Shown in pieces: positions 52,826-62,197 of a DNA stretch of 64,000 bases. The position numbers and the translations under genes were made by a program. The DNA comes from Roseivirga sp. BDSF3-8. GTDB lineage: Bacteria; Bacteroidota; Bacteroidia; Cytophagales; Cyclobacteriaceae. The notes below the pieces were generated by a model. That model was not told the DNA's origin. It made no database searches and saw only the letters and a list, made by a program, of their open reading frames with translations. Numbering within the stretch: position 1 is the stretch's first letter; each line of letters starts with the position of its first letter. The stretch covers positions 4,419,001 to 4,483,000 of the forward strand of contig NZ_JBGNFV010000001.1 of NCBI RefSeq assembly GCF_041449215.1. The letters run 5' to 3'.

Positions 52826-53521
52826 ATGGAAAAGCAAGTAGCATTGGTTACTGGTGGTAACCGTGGTGTTGGATTCGAAGTTTGCAGACAATTAGCCGAT
52901 AAGGGATATTTTGTCCTTCTATCCGGCCGCGATGAGACAAAAGGAAAAGAAGCGGTAGCCAAACTGAAGCGCAGTAATGTTCATTTTTTACTAATGGATG
53001 TAGCGGATAAAGACAGTATAGAGCAGGCGGCCGAAAGTATTGCCTCTGATTATGGCAGGCTTGATATACTGATCAACAATGCAGCAATCCTCTATGACTC
53101 CTGGCAGAAGGCCCACTCAGCAGATATGAGACAAGTACATGATGCCATTCATACCAATCTTTTGGGACCATGGACTTTATGCAGGAAAGTGATTCCTATG
53201 ATGGAAAAGCAGGGCTGGGGGCGTATAGTAAATGTGAGTAGTGAGTCAGGAAGTATGAAAAGCATGGCGGGTAATACGCCTGCCTATTCCGTAACCAAAG
53301 CAGCACTAAATGCACTTACGATAAATTTGGCGGCAGGCCTCCAAGGCTCAGGTATTTTAGTAAATAGCGTCTGTCCCGGCTGGGTCCGTACAGATATGGG
53401 GGGCAGTTCGGCACCACGTAGTGTGGAGGAAGGCGCCTCAAGCGTTCTTTGGGCGGCGACATTGCCTGATGAAGGCCCTAGCGGCGGTTTCTTTCGTGAT
53501 GGTAAGCCTATCCCGTTCTAG
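52826..53521 (+). CDS. SDR-family oxidoreductase
   Basis: A 231-residue SDR close to the carbonyl-reductase-like group. TGGNRGVGFEVCRQLA (about 9-24), NNAAILYD, Ser in NVSSESG, YSVTK, and CPGWVRTDMGG are the landmarks, the last being common in plant- and animal-type carbonyl reductases. GRDETKG after the second strand suggests NADP. Its last 84 bp overlap the convergent adenylate cyclase gene. Substrate unknown. Confidence 0.9.
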   Translation: MEKQVALVTGGNRGVGFEVCRQLADKGYFVLLSGRDETKGKEAVAKLKRSNVHFLLMDVADKDSIEQAAESIASDYGRLDILINNAAILYDSWQKAHSADMRQVHDAIHTNLLGPWTLCRKVIPMMEKQGWGRIVNVSSESGSMKSMAGNTPAYSVTKAALNALTINLAAGLQGSGILVNSVCPGWVRTDMGGSSAPRSVEEGASSVLWAATLPDEGPSGGFFRDGKPIPF

Positions 53522-54658
53522 CGCTAATATTATTCTTATCAGCCCCTTCGCTGTTCTTACTTTTATACCTTCCAAGTTTGCGTTCATCACTGTACTTATA
53601 GGCACTTCCTTTCTTTTCCCTCTGAACTTAAATTCGCCCAGGCTTATAACGGTATAATGTGTAGGAGTTTGTATGAGCTTCAATAGCTCATCTGAAACGA
53701 TCAGCTTGGCATCAAAGCCATTGCAGCATTCAAGTATTCGGGAGGTGGTGTTGAGCACATCCCCGGTGTAGATTATGTCCTTCTTAACCGTTCCAACTTC
53801 ACCGGTAGTGACTTTGCCACAATGTAGTGCCGCCTTAAATTCCGGCCTGTGACCGTAAGAGGTAAAATACTCTTCTGAAAGGCGGTCAAGTATTTGGTCA
53901 ACAGTAAAAAAGCAATCAATACACCGGCCTTTTTTGATGCCTGATTTCAATTTCCAGGTGATCACTATCTCATCTCCTACGTACTGGTAAATTTCCCCAT
54001 ACGATTCATGAATAACCTCATTAAGGTCTACATAAAGTCTATTGAGTAAAGTAAAGTACTTTTTGTCTCCCAGTGTTTCAGCAATGGTGGTGCTGGACTT
54101 CATATCAAGAAACATAAAAATGCGCTCTTCCTGCTTGGGGCTGTAATACCTACCCATGAGCAGGTCCAGTAGTTTTCCGTGGCCGTAGCGGTCATTAACC
54201 TGAAGGAAGACCAGCGTGAGCATGCTAACTACTGTCCACACTAGCAGTACAATAAGGAAGTCCGGTCTAAGGTAGAAACTCCATGAGTTCTCTATGACTA
54301 ACTCGTTCCATAAGGGTAGCCCCCTGGAGTATGAAAAGTAAAACATGGAGGCAGGAAAGCATACTATAATAATGACGGAAGTAATGGTAAAGGCATTGAT
54401 GAGCAGGGTGACCCAGAGAGGAAAGTTTTTGTAGATATCCTTAAGGATAAAAACCATGGTGGTGGCTCCGAGTAAACCGGCGAGGGCCACCACCAGGATA
54501 GAGGTAAATACATCAGTGGACAGATCATACTGATAGTCAGGCTTCGCGGAAACCTGTATAAAAAGGTAATCATAGATAACCTTGAAAAGGGCTATACCAA
54601 GCCAGAAAAGGCTGACAAAGCCGGCTTGTATCAGTTTGACCCGGGTACCTCTTTTCAT
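53438..54658 (-). CDS. Membrane-bound class III adenylate/guanylate cyclase
   Basis: A 406-residue protein with about four membrane segments (roughly 9-33, 52-73, 82-104, 133-153) and a class III cyclase domain (about 178-345). The two metal-binding aspartates are Asp185 (FLDMKSST) and Asp229 (YQYVGDEIV); TGDVLNTTSR holds the base-recognising Asp300 and the transition-state Asn303 and Arg307, a pattern expected of ATP users. It should make cAMP from a membrane signal. The C-terminal ~60 residues beyond the domain are basic and partly encoded opposite the SDR gene. The amidohydrolase gene is 45 bp upstream on the same strand. Confidence 0.88.
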   Translation of the reverse strand: MKRGTRVKLIQAGFVSLFWLGIALFKVIYDYLFIQVSAKPDYQYDLSTDVFTSILVVALAGLLGATTMVFILKDIYKNFPLWVTLLINAFTITSVIIIVCFPASMFYFSYSRGLPLWNELVIENSWSFYLRPDFLIVLLVWTVVSMLTLVFLQVNDRYGHGKLLDLLMGRYYSPKQEERIFMFLDMKSSTTIAETLGDKKYFTLLNRLYVDLNEVIHESYGEIYQYVGDEIVITWKLKSGIKKGRCIDCFFTVDQILDRLSEEYFTSYGHRPEFKAALHCGKVTTGEVGTVKKDIIYTGDVLNTTSRILECCNGFDAKLIVSDELLKLIQTPTHYTVISLGEFKFRGKRKEVPISTVMNANLEGIKVRTAKGLIRIILALERDRLTITKETAARAFIRQCRRPKNA

Positions 54659-54703
54659 TCTGTCTGGCTTAGATTATAAAATTAGCAGGAATGAAGTATC
54701 ACT

Positions 54704-56050
54704 TTATTTAACCCTTTTGCCATGCTTCATCACCATTTCTACATTTTGTAATAAGCTTATGTAACGGACAGCGTCTCCTTTTACCGCAATTATATCTGCG
54801 TATTTACCTTCAGTTACGGTGCCGTACTTATCGTCCACACCCATCATTACAGAGGGCCAGTAGGTGGCTGCTTTAATGGCGTACAGGGGGTCAAATCCGA
54901 ATTCGTTTACCCAAACGTCAAGCTCATTCCAGGTGCTCTGGCAATGGAACTTCATGGGGATTCCGCTATCTGTGCCTACCATAAGCACAACCCCTGCCTC
55001 TCTTAATTGATTGACCTTTTTTTCGAGGGTGGGTTTTCTGACAGGTGTAAGCTGAAAATAGGGGAGCTCACCTGGCTTTTGGATGGAGGAATAAATGTCG
55101 TTTACTATCGAGTCGGGTAATCCCAGCTTCCAGCAGTCATTGTCTAGTTTTTCAGGGTTATCGCGCACATATTCATAATTATAGAGTCCTTCTACGGTAG
55201 GGGTCCAGAATAGCGGGCCTTTGTTCATTTGGGCGGTTCTTTCTGCCAGCATTTTCATGATATCATCAGGGTAAGCAGGTGCCGAAGACAAGCCGGTATG
55301 CTCAAAGCAATCTACCCCGGCTTCAAGTCCGAGGCGTATTTCATTTGGGCGATGGGCGTGGGCCACTACCGGCAGATCGTTTTTATGAGCTTCATCCACT
55401 ACAGCAAATACCTCCTCTCGGGTCATCTCATCCTGATCTATTAGTTTGATGCAGTCTACTCCGGCATCGGCAAGCTTCTTTACTTTCGCACGGGCATCTT
55501 TTTCCCCGCTCACTCCCCAGCGATAATCATCTGTACCGGGGTAGGGTGCGTGCTGTATGAACGGACCGGAAACATAGAGGGTGGGGCCGGGTATTTCCCC
55601 GCTATTGATGCGGTTTTTTACACTCATAATTTCCTCAAGAGGCGCCCCGAGGTCACGGGCAGAAGTGACACCGGCCATAAGAAGCTGATTAGCTGAGGCA
55701 GGCATTATTACTTCTTTAAATGTGTCCCGATAGGTAGGGTGCCACTCGCTATAGGTGGCATGTCCATTGATCATAAGGTGTACGTGCATATCCCACAGAC
55801 CTGGCATTACGGTCATCCCTTCGGTGCTGATTATTTCGGCGTCACCGGGGATTTCAAGTGATCCCTGGGTGCCTACAGCTTTAATCTTTTCTCCCTCAAT
55901 TAAGATAACGCTGTTTTGTATAGGCGTGCCTCCAAAACCATCTACCAGTGTTCCTCCTACCAGGGCTTTGCGCTCCTGGGCGTGAGAATCATTTATATAG
56001 CACAGAAAAATACATAGCAAGGCAGATAAAAAAGTTGAACATTTCGTCAT
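54704..56050 (-). CDS. Secreted amidohydrolase-family protein
   Basis: A 448-residue metal-dependent hydrolase with a signal peptide ending near NDSHAQ. The amidohydrolase order is complete: GLWDMHVHL (metal His pair), carboxylated-lysine position in DCIKLIDQ, VVAHAHRP, CFEHTG and the final Asp in MVGTDSGIP; EGKYADIIAVKGD is the typical C-terminal closing block. It resembles imidazolonepropionase-like and prolidase-like secreted enzymes of Bacteroidota. The substrate cannot be assigned. It is divergent from the AraC regulator across 134 bp. Confidence 0.87.
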   Translation of the reverse strand: MTKCSTFLSALLCIFLCYINDSHAQERKALVGGTLVDGFGGTPIQNSVILIEGEKIKAVGTQGSLEIPGDAEIISTEGMTVMPGLWDMHVHLMINGHATYSEWHPTYRDTFKEVIMPASANQLLMAGVTSARDLGAPLEEIMSVKNRINSGEIPGPTLYVSGPFIQHAPYPGTDDYRWGVSGEKDARAKVKKLADAGVDCIKLIDQDEMTREEVFAVVDEAHKNDLPVVAHAHRPNEIRLGLEAGVDCFEHTGLSSAPAYPDDIMKMLAERTAQMNKGPLFWTPTVEGLYNYEYVRDNPEKLDNDCWKLGLPDSIVNDIYSSIQKPGELPYFQLTPVRKPTLEKKVNQLREAGVVLMVGTDSGIPMKFHCQSTWNELDVWVNEFGFDPLYAIKAATYWPSVMMGVDDKYGTVTEGKYADIIAVKGDAVRYISLLQNVEMVMKHGKRVK

Positions 56051-56157
56051 AAGTCTGTTTGTGTTTGTATTGCTTTAATATACTGCCTGCACGTGATTAT
56101 GTCTTAGTCTTACGCCTAAAATTACGTATAGGATTTTGTGTTAAAAAGCGTATCTTA

Positions 56158-56171
56158 TGATGCAAGCATCA
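56158..56171. promoter_or_regulatory. Inverted repeat before the AraC-type gene
   Basis: TGATGC-AA-GCATCA, perfect 6-bp arms, 14 bp before the regulator start and 108 bp before the divergent amidohydrolase start. It could be the regulator's own site, but it is short. Confidence 0.35.
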
Positions 56172-56184
56172 GATTTCCAGTTTT

Positions 56185-57075
56185 ATGCAAAGACAAGTAG
56201 CCAGTTTGCCCACTCTATTTGCTGATTATTCCGAACGTATTTCCACAATCGATGGCAATGCTTCTGTTGTTCATTACGTTCAGCAGCGATCCGCTGACAG
56301 AGTCAAAGTAAAACTGGACAGCCACCTAATCGTACTGATACGAAGTGGTTCAAAAATGCTGTACCACCACACAGGCAATAATACAGTGCCTCCGGGCGAA
56401 GGGTTTTTTCTAAAGAAGGGCCAGTACCTTATGTCTGAAAAGCCCCAGGGTGAAATGCCATACGAAAGCTTTCTCATATTTTTTAATGACGAATTTGCCC
56501 ATCGGAATCTATCTCATATTACTACTCCTCCGGTGGTAAACGGTACGGTGGGTGATACATGTGATATGGTAAGGGTAGGGCCGGATCTACGGATTGATGA
56601 GTTTGGGAAAAGTCTGAGACAGTACTTTCCGGTTCAGGAGCCTGAGCCTTTCCTTTCTTCTATGCTCACTATCAAAATACAGGAGATCGTTCAGTTGCTT
56701 ATTATGTCCAAGGCTACCCCGGGCTTTCAGTCCCTGTTTCGTCGTCTGTACGATCCTGCCGTGTGTGATTTGGAGAAGCTCATGGAAATGCATTTTAAGG
56801 ACAACCTCTCGCTTGAGCAGCTTGCCTTTTTATCTGATTGTAGCCTGAGTACCTTCAAGAGGAAGTTTGAGCAGGCGTATGGCCAGTCTCCAGGTAAGTG
56901 GATACAGGGGCGTAAACTGCAGGAGGCGTATACCATGCTGGCCACCACAGGGTTTTCTGTAAAGGAAATAGCATATGCCTGTGGCTTTGAGAACTCTTCA
57001 CATTTTATCCAGTCTTTTCGCCAGCGATTCGGCAATACTCCCGCACAATACAGGCAAGCCCTTCTGGCATCATAA
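56185..57075 (+). CDS. AraC-family transcriptional regulator
   Basis: A 296-residue regulator. The N-terminal part (to about 190) is a cupin-like sensing domain of the ExsA-like type, with LIRSGSKMLYHHTGNN and PPGEGFFLKKGQYLMSEKP. The C-terminal double helix-turn-helix (about 200-296) has LSLEQLAFLSDCSLSTFKRKFEQAYGQSP and FSVKEIAYACGFENSSHFIQSFRQRFGNTP, the latter the AraC signature. It sits divergently from the amidohydrolase and 61 bp before a DinB gene; either may be its target. Confidence 0.92.
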   Translation: MQRQVASLPTLFADYSERISTIDGNASVVHYVQQRSADRVKVKLDSHLIVLIRSGSKMLYHHTGNNTVPPGEGFFLKKGQYLMSEKPQGEMPYESFLIFFNDEFAHRNLSHITTPPVVNGTVGDTCDMVRVGPDLRIDEFGKSLRQYFPVQEPEPFLSSMLTIKIQEIVQLLIMSKATPGFQSLFRRLYDPAVCDLEKLMEMHFKDNLSLEQLAFLSDCSLSTFKRKFEQAYGQSPGKWIQGRKLQEAYTMLATTGFSVKEIAYACGFENSSHFIQSFRQRFGNTPAQYRQALLAS

Positions 57076-57136
57076 TCTGACCTTTTTAGCATATCCGGAC
57101 AGTAATTATTCCCTTATATTGCGGGAAAGATAAGGT

Positions 57137-57589
57137 ATGGATCGGGAGTATTTTCTTAAATCATTCACGTACAATCATCAGGCTAATAAGGCCTTGATGG
57201 AGCAGTTACTTCAAATGCCTGATATCCCGCAAAGAGCAGCTCGCATCACCTCGCACATGTTGCAGGCAGAGAGAATATGGACGGACAGGATATTGTCTCG
57301 AACAGAAAAAACGCCAGGTCCCTGGGATGAGCTTTCGTCTGAAAGCTGGCTCGCTATGGCTGAACATAACCTGGAAGATATCAGGCGTATCGCAGAGACT
57401 GAGAGCCGGTTAAGCATGGAAGCGGATTATACGAATACCAAAGGGCAAACTTTCAGAAATTTTGTACGGGATATTTTGCAGCACCTCCTGCTACACGGCG
57501 CGTATCACCGGGGACAACTGGCCCTGCTACTCAGGCAAAACGGTGAAAATCCTCCTGCTACGGACTATATTTTTTACCTCAGAGAATGA
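57137..57589 (+). CDS. DinB-family protein
   Basis: A 150-residue four-helix-bundle protein of the DinB/YfiT superfamily. The metal-binding histidines expected in these proteins are His14 (YNHQANK) or His40 (ITSHMLQAE), and the pair in HGAYHRGQLALLLRQ near the C terminus. Members are damage-inducible or thiol-dependent S-transferases, including bacillithiol-dependent ones, which is notable since bshB1 is present, but no specific activity is supported here. It lies 61 bp after the AraC-type gene. Confidence 0.85.
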   Translation: MDREYFLKSFTYNHQANKALMEQLLQMPDIPQRAARITSHMLQAERIWTDRILSRTEKTPGPWDELSSESWLAMAEHNLEDIRRIAETESRLSMEADYTNTKGQTFRNFVRDILQHLLLHGAYHRGQLALLLRQNGENPPATDYIFYLRE

Positions 57590-57727
57590 GTGAGTTGTAG
57601 TATTCTATTGTTAGTAAATCCACTTCATTTGAATTATACTTGTACGCTTATTGTTAAAACCGGCATGTACCTATTTTAAAGAAGAGACCAACTGAAGGAA
57701 AAGAGGAGAAAGAATTAGGTTTAATAA

Positions 57728-59098
57728 ATGGGATTAAGCAAGCGAATTTCACAATTCAAAGAATCACAACTTGCCAGCTCGTCTTTAAAATTTGTTTACC
57801 AGCAGCGTCTGATGACCCAGGTTTTACTATTGGGTATACTGGCCGCAGTAGCACATGTAATACTGGATGCTTACCACAGGGTGTGGGTAGGTGTAGGTAT
57901 TGATATGGTGTTGCTTTTCAATATTGTACTGATCTACCTGTTCAACAGGCGAGGGTATTTTATATTTAGCAGATTATACCTGGTCGTTTTCATAAACCTG
58001 GCGTTTTATGTGGTAGCTAATATGGTACCGCGCAGTTATGGCATGTATTTCCTCTTCATGCCTATGGTTTGCCTTCCTTTCGTACTATTTGAGTATCATA
58101 AGCAGTTGATCCGATGGACCATGAGTCTACTTCCGATCATCCTTATTCTTGCTCTGGAAGTCACCGGCTATGAATCCTCTATTATTCCTTACCGTATCAC
58201 AGGTGACCATGCCTATTCCTTCCTGCTGAATTACCTGAGTGCTGCTGTTACCCTGTACTTCATTGTAGACTTTATGGTGAAAGCTCACCTGCGAGCTGAA
58301 AGTAACCTGGAACATAATCAGGAAAGACTGAGGACCCTTACTGAGGATCTGGGGTATAAAAATCGCCAATTGGAAAAGGCGAATAAGGAACTTGACCGGT
58401 TTGTCTATAGTGCTTCTCATGACCTCAAAGCCCCGCTTGCTTCCATAAAGGGGCTGATTGACTTGGCCAGACGGGACGAAATGCCCGCTGAGGTTGACTA
58501 TCTGAATATGATGGAGGAGCGTGTGGATCATCTTGAAAAGTTCATTTTTGAAATCACTACCTATTCGCGAAATAGTCGCCAGGTAGTGAATCCGGAATAT
58601 CTGGCAGTGCCGGAATTGATAGATGAGGTGGTAAGAGGCCTGCGTTTTATGCCAGGTGCAGAATTGATCCGGCTTCAAATAGATGATAGGATAGGGGCTC
58701 CGGTTTTTGCTGATAAGTATCGACTGACGATAATATTAAACAACCTGATTAGCAATGCCATTAAGTACCACAGGCTTGATAGGGAGGATCCTTTTATCAG
58801 AATAGAACTGGTGGTGAAAAATGGGAGCTTGCTGATGACGGTAGAAGATAACGGCCCCGGCATACCAGCTGAGCAGACAGTGAGGATCTTCGAGATGTTC
58901 TACCGCGGGGCGGAAACTTCAGATGGCACAGGCCTGGGCCTCTATATTGCCCGTGAGGTAGCTGAAAGACTGAATGGCTCTATTGTGGTGGACTCTGTAT
59001 CAGGCACTGGTACCCGATTTACATTTTCTATGCCTCTGGAGCAGCCAAGACTACAGGATGCACACCTGGTAAGCAAGGCAGTTTTTCCGGAAAAATAG
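57728..59098 (+). CDS. Membrane sensor histidine kinase
   Basis: A 456-residue kinase with about six membrane segments between residues 33 and 185 and almost no periplasmic domain, so it may sense within the membrane. A short coiled coil leads to HisKA with RFVYSASHDLKAPLASIKGL (His phospho-acceptor) and HATPase with NNLISNAIKYH, EDNGPGIP and GTGLGLYIA. No response regulator is next to it. Convergent with the TMEM43-family gene, 24 bp apart. The 138-bp upstream region has TATACTTG, one base off the -7 consensus. Confidence 0.9.
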   Translation: MGLSKRISQFKESQLASSSLKFVYQQRLMTQVLLLGILAAVAHVILDAYHRVWVGVGIDMVLLFNIVLIYLFNRRGYFIFSRLYLVVFINLAFYVVANMVPRSYGMYFLFMPMVCLPFVLFEYHKQLIRWTMSLLPIILILALEVTGYESSIIPYRITGDHAYSFLLNYLSAAVTLYFIVDFMVKAHLRAESNLEHNQERLRTLTEDLGYKNRQLEKANKELDRFVYSASHDLKAPLASIKGLIDLARRDEMPAEVDYLNMMEERVDHLEKFIFEITTYSRNSRQVVNPEYLAVPELIDEVVRGLRFMPGAELIRLQIDDRIGAPVFADKYRLTIILNNLISNAIKYHRLDREDPFIRIELVVKNGSLLMTVEDNGPGIPAEQTVRIFEMFYRGAETSDGTGLGLYIAREVAERLNGSIVVDSVSGTGTRFTFSMPLEQPRLQDAHLVSKAVFPEK

Positions 59099-59122
59099 GA
59101 GTTTTTAATCAACCATGGGTCT

Positions 59123-60082
59123 TTATCCTATTGCGTAGGGTGAGCTGGCCAGGCGCTGGCGACTCCTTGCCAGCTTGAAAAGGTAAAGGGCAAAAAGGCA
59201 AAGGATGGTACCTAGTGCGCGTAAATACCAGGTGAGCAACTTTTGATTATCTTTCAGGTGATTCAACATAACCTTTTTTGTGACAACACCCGGCATAACA
59301 ATACCGATTTGCTGACCCGGTTTGGCTTCGTAGGGCTCCAGCATCCCTTCCTTATAGGTTGAGAGCAGGCTGTAAGTCCCTTCCGGCACAACCTCCCACC
59401 ATACCTTTGTATCACCAATCTTAGGGTTCTCGGGACTACCTTCCCCTATATACAATACTCCGGCGGGTAAGGATGGAGTTTCTGAATCAAGATGCTCAGG
59501 TATATAGGGCATATAGTTATCTGCCGATGCCAGTAGCCTGCTGCTGACGGGGTAGCTTCCGGCATACACTTTTTCAGACTGTATCACCAACCCATCCACC
59601 GGGATTTTCATTGGGTTTAAGTGCTCTTCGCGACGTTTAAAACTACGGCTGTCTATCAGGCCCTCACGCCAGACTTTGCTGTAGGTATACTCCTTTTCGT
59701 AAGCGAGCGCATGGGCATAAGTATTTACCCGTGCAGGTTCTTCCACCCACTGATACGTTTCAACCCTTCTTTTCATTTTCAGACCCCTGACGGTAATGCC
59801 GAACTGAGGGTCTGTTAGTAAGTCAGCACTGGTAAGTTCATCAGATACCCAGTATAGCTGCCCGGGTACGGGTTCCTGGTTCTGGGGCATATCTGAAAAG
59901 GGGCTCATGCCTGCAGCCGCTTGCTGAAGTTGCTCGGTGTCTCTGCGGTTACGGGATTCATTCCAAAATAATAGCAAAATGGCTGCTGTGAGGGCCAGGA
60001 TTCCCAAAAAGGTCGCCGGAATGCTCAGCAGTGTTTTTTCGCCTTTCAACGTCATATCCTTATTGGAAGAGTATGAACTCAT
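59123..60082 (-). CDS. TMEM43-family membrane protein
   Basis: A 319-residue protein with an N-terminal membrane segment (about 22-42) and a C-terminal one (about 283-303), and a large beta-rich region between. GDTKVWWEVVPEGTYSLLSTY and VMLNHLKDNQKLLTWYLRALGTILCL fit the TMEM43 (LUMA) family, best known in animals as an inner nuclear membrane protein; bacterial members are uncharacterised. It is preceded by a 417-bp intergenic region with an 11-bp inverted repeat. Confidence 0.85.
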   Translation of the reverse strand: MSSYSSNKDMTLKGEKTLLSIPATFLGILALTAAILLLFWNESRNRRDTEQLQQAAAGMSPFSDMPQNQEPVPGQLYWVSDELTSADLLTDPQFGITVRGLKMKRRVETYQWVEEPARVNTYAHALAYEKEYTYSKVWREGLIDSRSFKRREEHLNPMKIPVDGLVIQSEKVYAGSYPVSSRLLASADNYMPYIPEHLDSETPSLPAGVLYIGEGSPENPKIGDTKVWWEVVPEGTYSLLSTYKEGMLEPYEAKPGQQIGIVMPGVVTKKVMLNHLKDNQKLLTWYLRALGTILCLFALYLFKLARSRQRLASSPYAIG

Positions 60083-60499
60083 GCGCTAAAAAGTTAAGGT
60101 GCCTCTCAGGTATAATTCGTTATGGCTATCTTAAAAGCCACGAAACAAATATGACACGAATGAGGCAAGCGAACCGTACGGATTAAGATAGCCCTCTACA
60201 AGTGTGCTTTTTTTAGCTTTAATTGGGATGGTGATATTATTATAAGTGTTAGGAACCAGTTAGTTAAATACAAATGCTTCCTGTTTGATGTTACTTAGGT
60301 AGTCAAACGGATGTACAGAAAGTGGTGTGGTTAACTGTTATAACATGCAGTTGCTATACATTTTTCATTTCTTCAAGCTTACATTTACAAAAAGCAGGAT
60401 GATTACATAGTGTAATCTGATTAGTCCTGATGGGAATTACCGGTCGGCTTATTAGATTTACTCTCTGAATAGTAGTCCCTCTTGAGTTTACATTGAGTT
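60083..60499. other. 417-bp intergenic region with two inverted repeats
   Basis: No plausible gene. GGCTATCTTAA (60124-60134) and TTAAGATAGCC (60183-60193) are perfect 11-bp arms 48 bp apart, close to the TMEM43-family start. GATTACA-TAG-TGTAATC (60401-60417) is a perfect 7-bp hairpin nearer the DUF3817 start. No T run follows either, and no consensus promoter was found. Confidence 0.5.
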
Positions 60500-60775
60500 A
60501 TGATACCTGCGCTGAGAATTACGGCCCTTTTAGAGGGTATATCCTTTCTTGTTCTATTGTTTATTGCGATGCCCCTCAAATATGCCTTTGACCAACCGGA
60601 TATGGTGCGGATAACGGGCATGGCCCATGGGGTACTATTTATAGCCTACGTTATGCTGGTATTAGTAGTGGCTGTTCGGCGATCCTGGACGGTAAAAGTC
60701 TCATTTCTGGCCTTGCTGGCTTCCGTACTTCCCTTCGGTACCTTTGTGGCAGACAGGAAGATTTTCAGGGATTAG
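60500..60775 (+). CDS. DUF3817 small membrane protein
   Basis: A 91-residue protein with three hydrophobic segments. LRITALLEGISFLVLLFIAMPLKYAF and GMAHGVLFIAYVMLVL are the conserved DUF3817 blocks (the family of YdzA-like small membrane proteins), and the C terminus LPFGTFVADRKIF is also typical. No function is known. A perfect hairpin with a T-rich tail lies 105 bp after the stop. Confidence 0.88.
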   Translation: MIPALRITALLEGISFLVLLFIAMPLKYAFDQPDMVRITGMAHGVLFIAYVMLVLVVAVRRSWTVKVSFLALLASVLPFGTFVADRKIFRD

Positions 60776-60880
60776 CCTGGCTTTACCTAAAGGTTTTTAA
60801 GGCAGTTAAAGGCAGGTCAATATTGCGATAACTTCCTGTATGCTTTGATGTAAGAAGGTTGGTTTCCGGACAAAGATGGT

Positions 60881-60922
60881 GCCCTGCAATATCCAAATTT
60901 TGGATATTGCAGGGCTTTTCTT
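60881..60922 (+). terminator. Long perfect hairpin after DUF3817 gene
   Basis: GCCCTGCAATATCCAAA (60881-60897) and its exact complement (60899-60915) form a 17-bp perfect dyad around one base, followed by TTTTCTT on the plus strand. It separates the DUF3817 gene from the convergent porin gene. On the minus strand no T run follows. Confidence 0.75.
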
Positions 60923-62189
60923 ATTCTTTATCTGTGGAAATAAAAACAGGCTTAAAGGTTAGCGCAAGCCATACCCAGTTATTCAATCCGTTGGATTGTC
61001 CGCCTTTCACCACTTCCATAGATTCGGTAGCCAGCATGTGAGAATAACCTCCGGTAAGGGTTAGCTCATCATTTGGCGAATAGCTCAGATATAAGTCTGT
61101 TTCTACGCCCAGATGTTTTTCATATCTCTCATTGCCAGGTTCTTCCACTGGTAGTTGGGCATAGCTGGAGAATGAGTGTATATCTGCATTGAGTTTGAGG
61201 TTCTTCTTTGGGGAATAGCTTCCTTTTACCATGGCGTCTATCAGGCCTGTAGTAGGTGTAAAATTAAGGTAGAAATAATCCATGAAGCCAAAGTGGCCAT
61301 GTCGCAGGCCATATAGTATATCAAATGTACGTGTTTCTGTAAGGGTAGGGGAAGCAGCGTCTGAATAGGACATACCGGAAAGAACGTCAGCCCCTGCCTT
61401 CCATGTCCATTGATCCGAAAACCTGTACGCCGCCATAGCAGACCAGAAGTGGGCATTTACCCTTAGGTCGTCCGCATTTTTGCCTCGTTGCAGGTAGGCT
61501 CTCGCTTTTAGCGAAAACCGTTCTTTACTGTATGCAAGGGTAGGCCCGAAGGTCTGCTCAAAATTTTGCGAGCTGTCCGCCATTTGCATGCCCCGGTTGA
61601 TGAATAGAAAGGATGCTTCGAGGTGCTTCCAGGACTTTTTCATCCATAAGAATTGCAAAGACTTGTAATAATCTCCTTCGTAGTATGTGCCGAATATATT
61701 TCCTTTATCCTGGTTAAAGGCCAGCCCCAGATCGGCCTGAAAGGTACTGTCAGCGTACTGAAATATACCGGCATCGTGGCTGCGGCCGGTTTGCCTCCAG
61801 TTAAGGCGGCCCAGCAGGTACCCGTCTTCGTAGCTCAATTCCTGACGGCCCGCTTTCAGGTATAGCTTGTTAAGCAGTTTTAGTCGGGCCCATGCCTCAA
61901 ATACACCGGTAGATGGCTCATCAGCCAGTTGGTCCTGATCGCCCCATATGCGCACATCCTGCAGCGAGATGTAGGTAGTAAACAGGTCGTCTTTCTGGTA
62001 AAATGCATTAAGCCGCGTCCGCTGTGAGATAAAGAAAGACGGGTCATCACCTTCTGCTTTTAATGTGCGGTAGCCATTGCGAAACTGGGCTCTAGGCCTC
62101 ATTTCAGCCCCTAGCGTAAACTGGGCCAGTGACAATTGGGTACAGGTCAGCAGGAGAATTCCTGAAAGAATCAGGCGTGTAAGAGTCAT
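60921..62189 (-). CDS. Alginate-export-like outer-membrane barrel protein
   Basis: A 422-residue protein with a signal peptide ending near QLSLAQ and a repeated beta-strand pattern to its end (LALTFKPVFIS). Early blocks RPRAQFRNGY, FISQRTRLN and ISLQDVRIWGD are typical of the alginate_export family of outer-membrane porins common in Bacteroidota. The substrate is unlikely to be known from sequence alone. It starts 8 bp after the Cache-type receptor gene, so the two should be in one transcript. Confidence 0.85.
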   Translation of the reverse strand: MTLTRLILSGILLLTCTQLSLAQFTLGAEMRPRAQFRNGYRTLKAEGDDPSFFISQRTRLNAFYQKDDLFTTYISLQDVRIWGDQDQLADEPSTGVFEAWARLKLLNKLYLKAGRQELSYEDGYLLGRLNWRQTGRSHDAGIFQYADSTFQADLGLAFNQDKGNIFGTYYEGDYYKSLQFLWMKKSWKHLEASFLFINRGMQMADSSQNFEQTFGPTLAYSKERFSLKARAYLQRGKNADDLRVNAHFWSAMAAYRFSDQWTWKAGADVLSGMSYSDAASPTLTETRTFDILYGLRHGHFGFMDYFYLNFTPTTGLIDAMVKGSYSPKKNLKLNADIHSFSSYAQLPVEEPGNERYEKHLGVETDLYLSYSPNDELTLTGGYSHMLATESMEVVKGGQSNGLNNWVWLALTFKPVFISTDKE

Positions 62190-62197
62190 ACGTTAGG

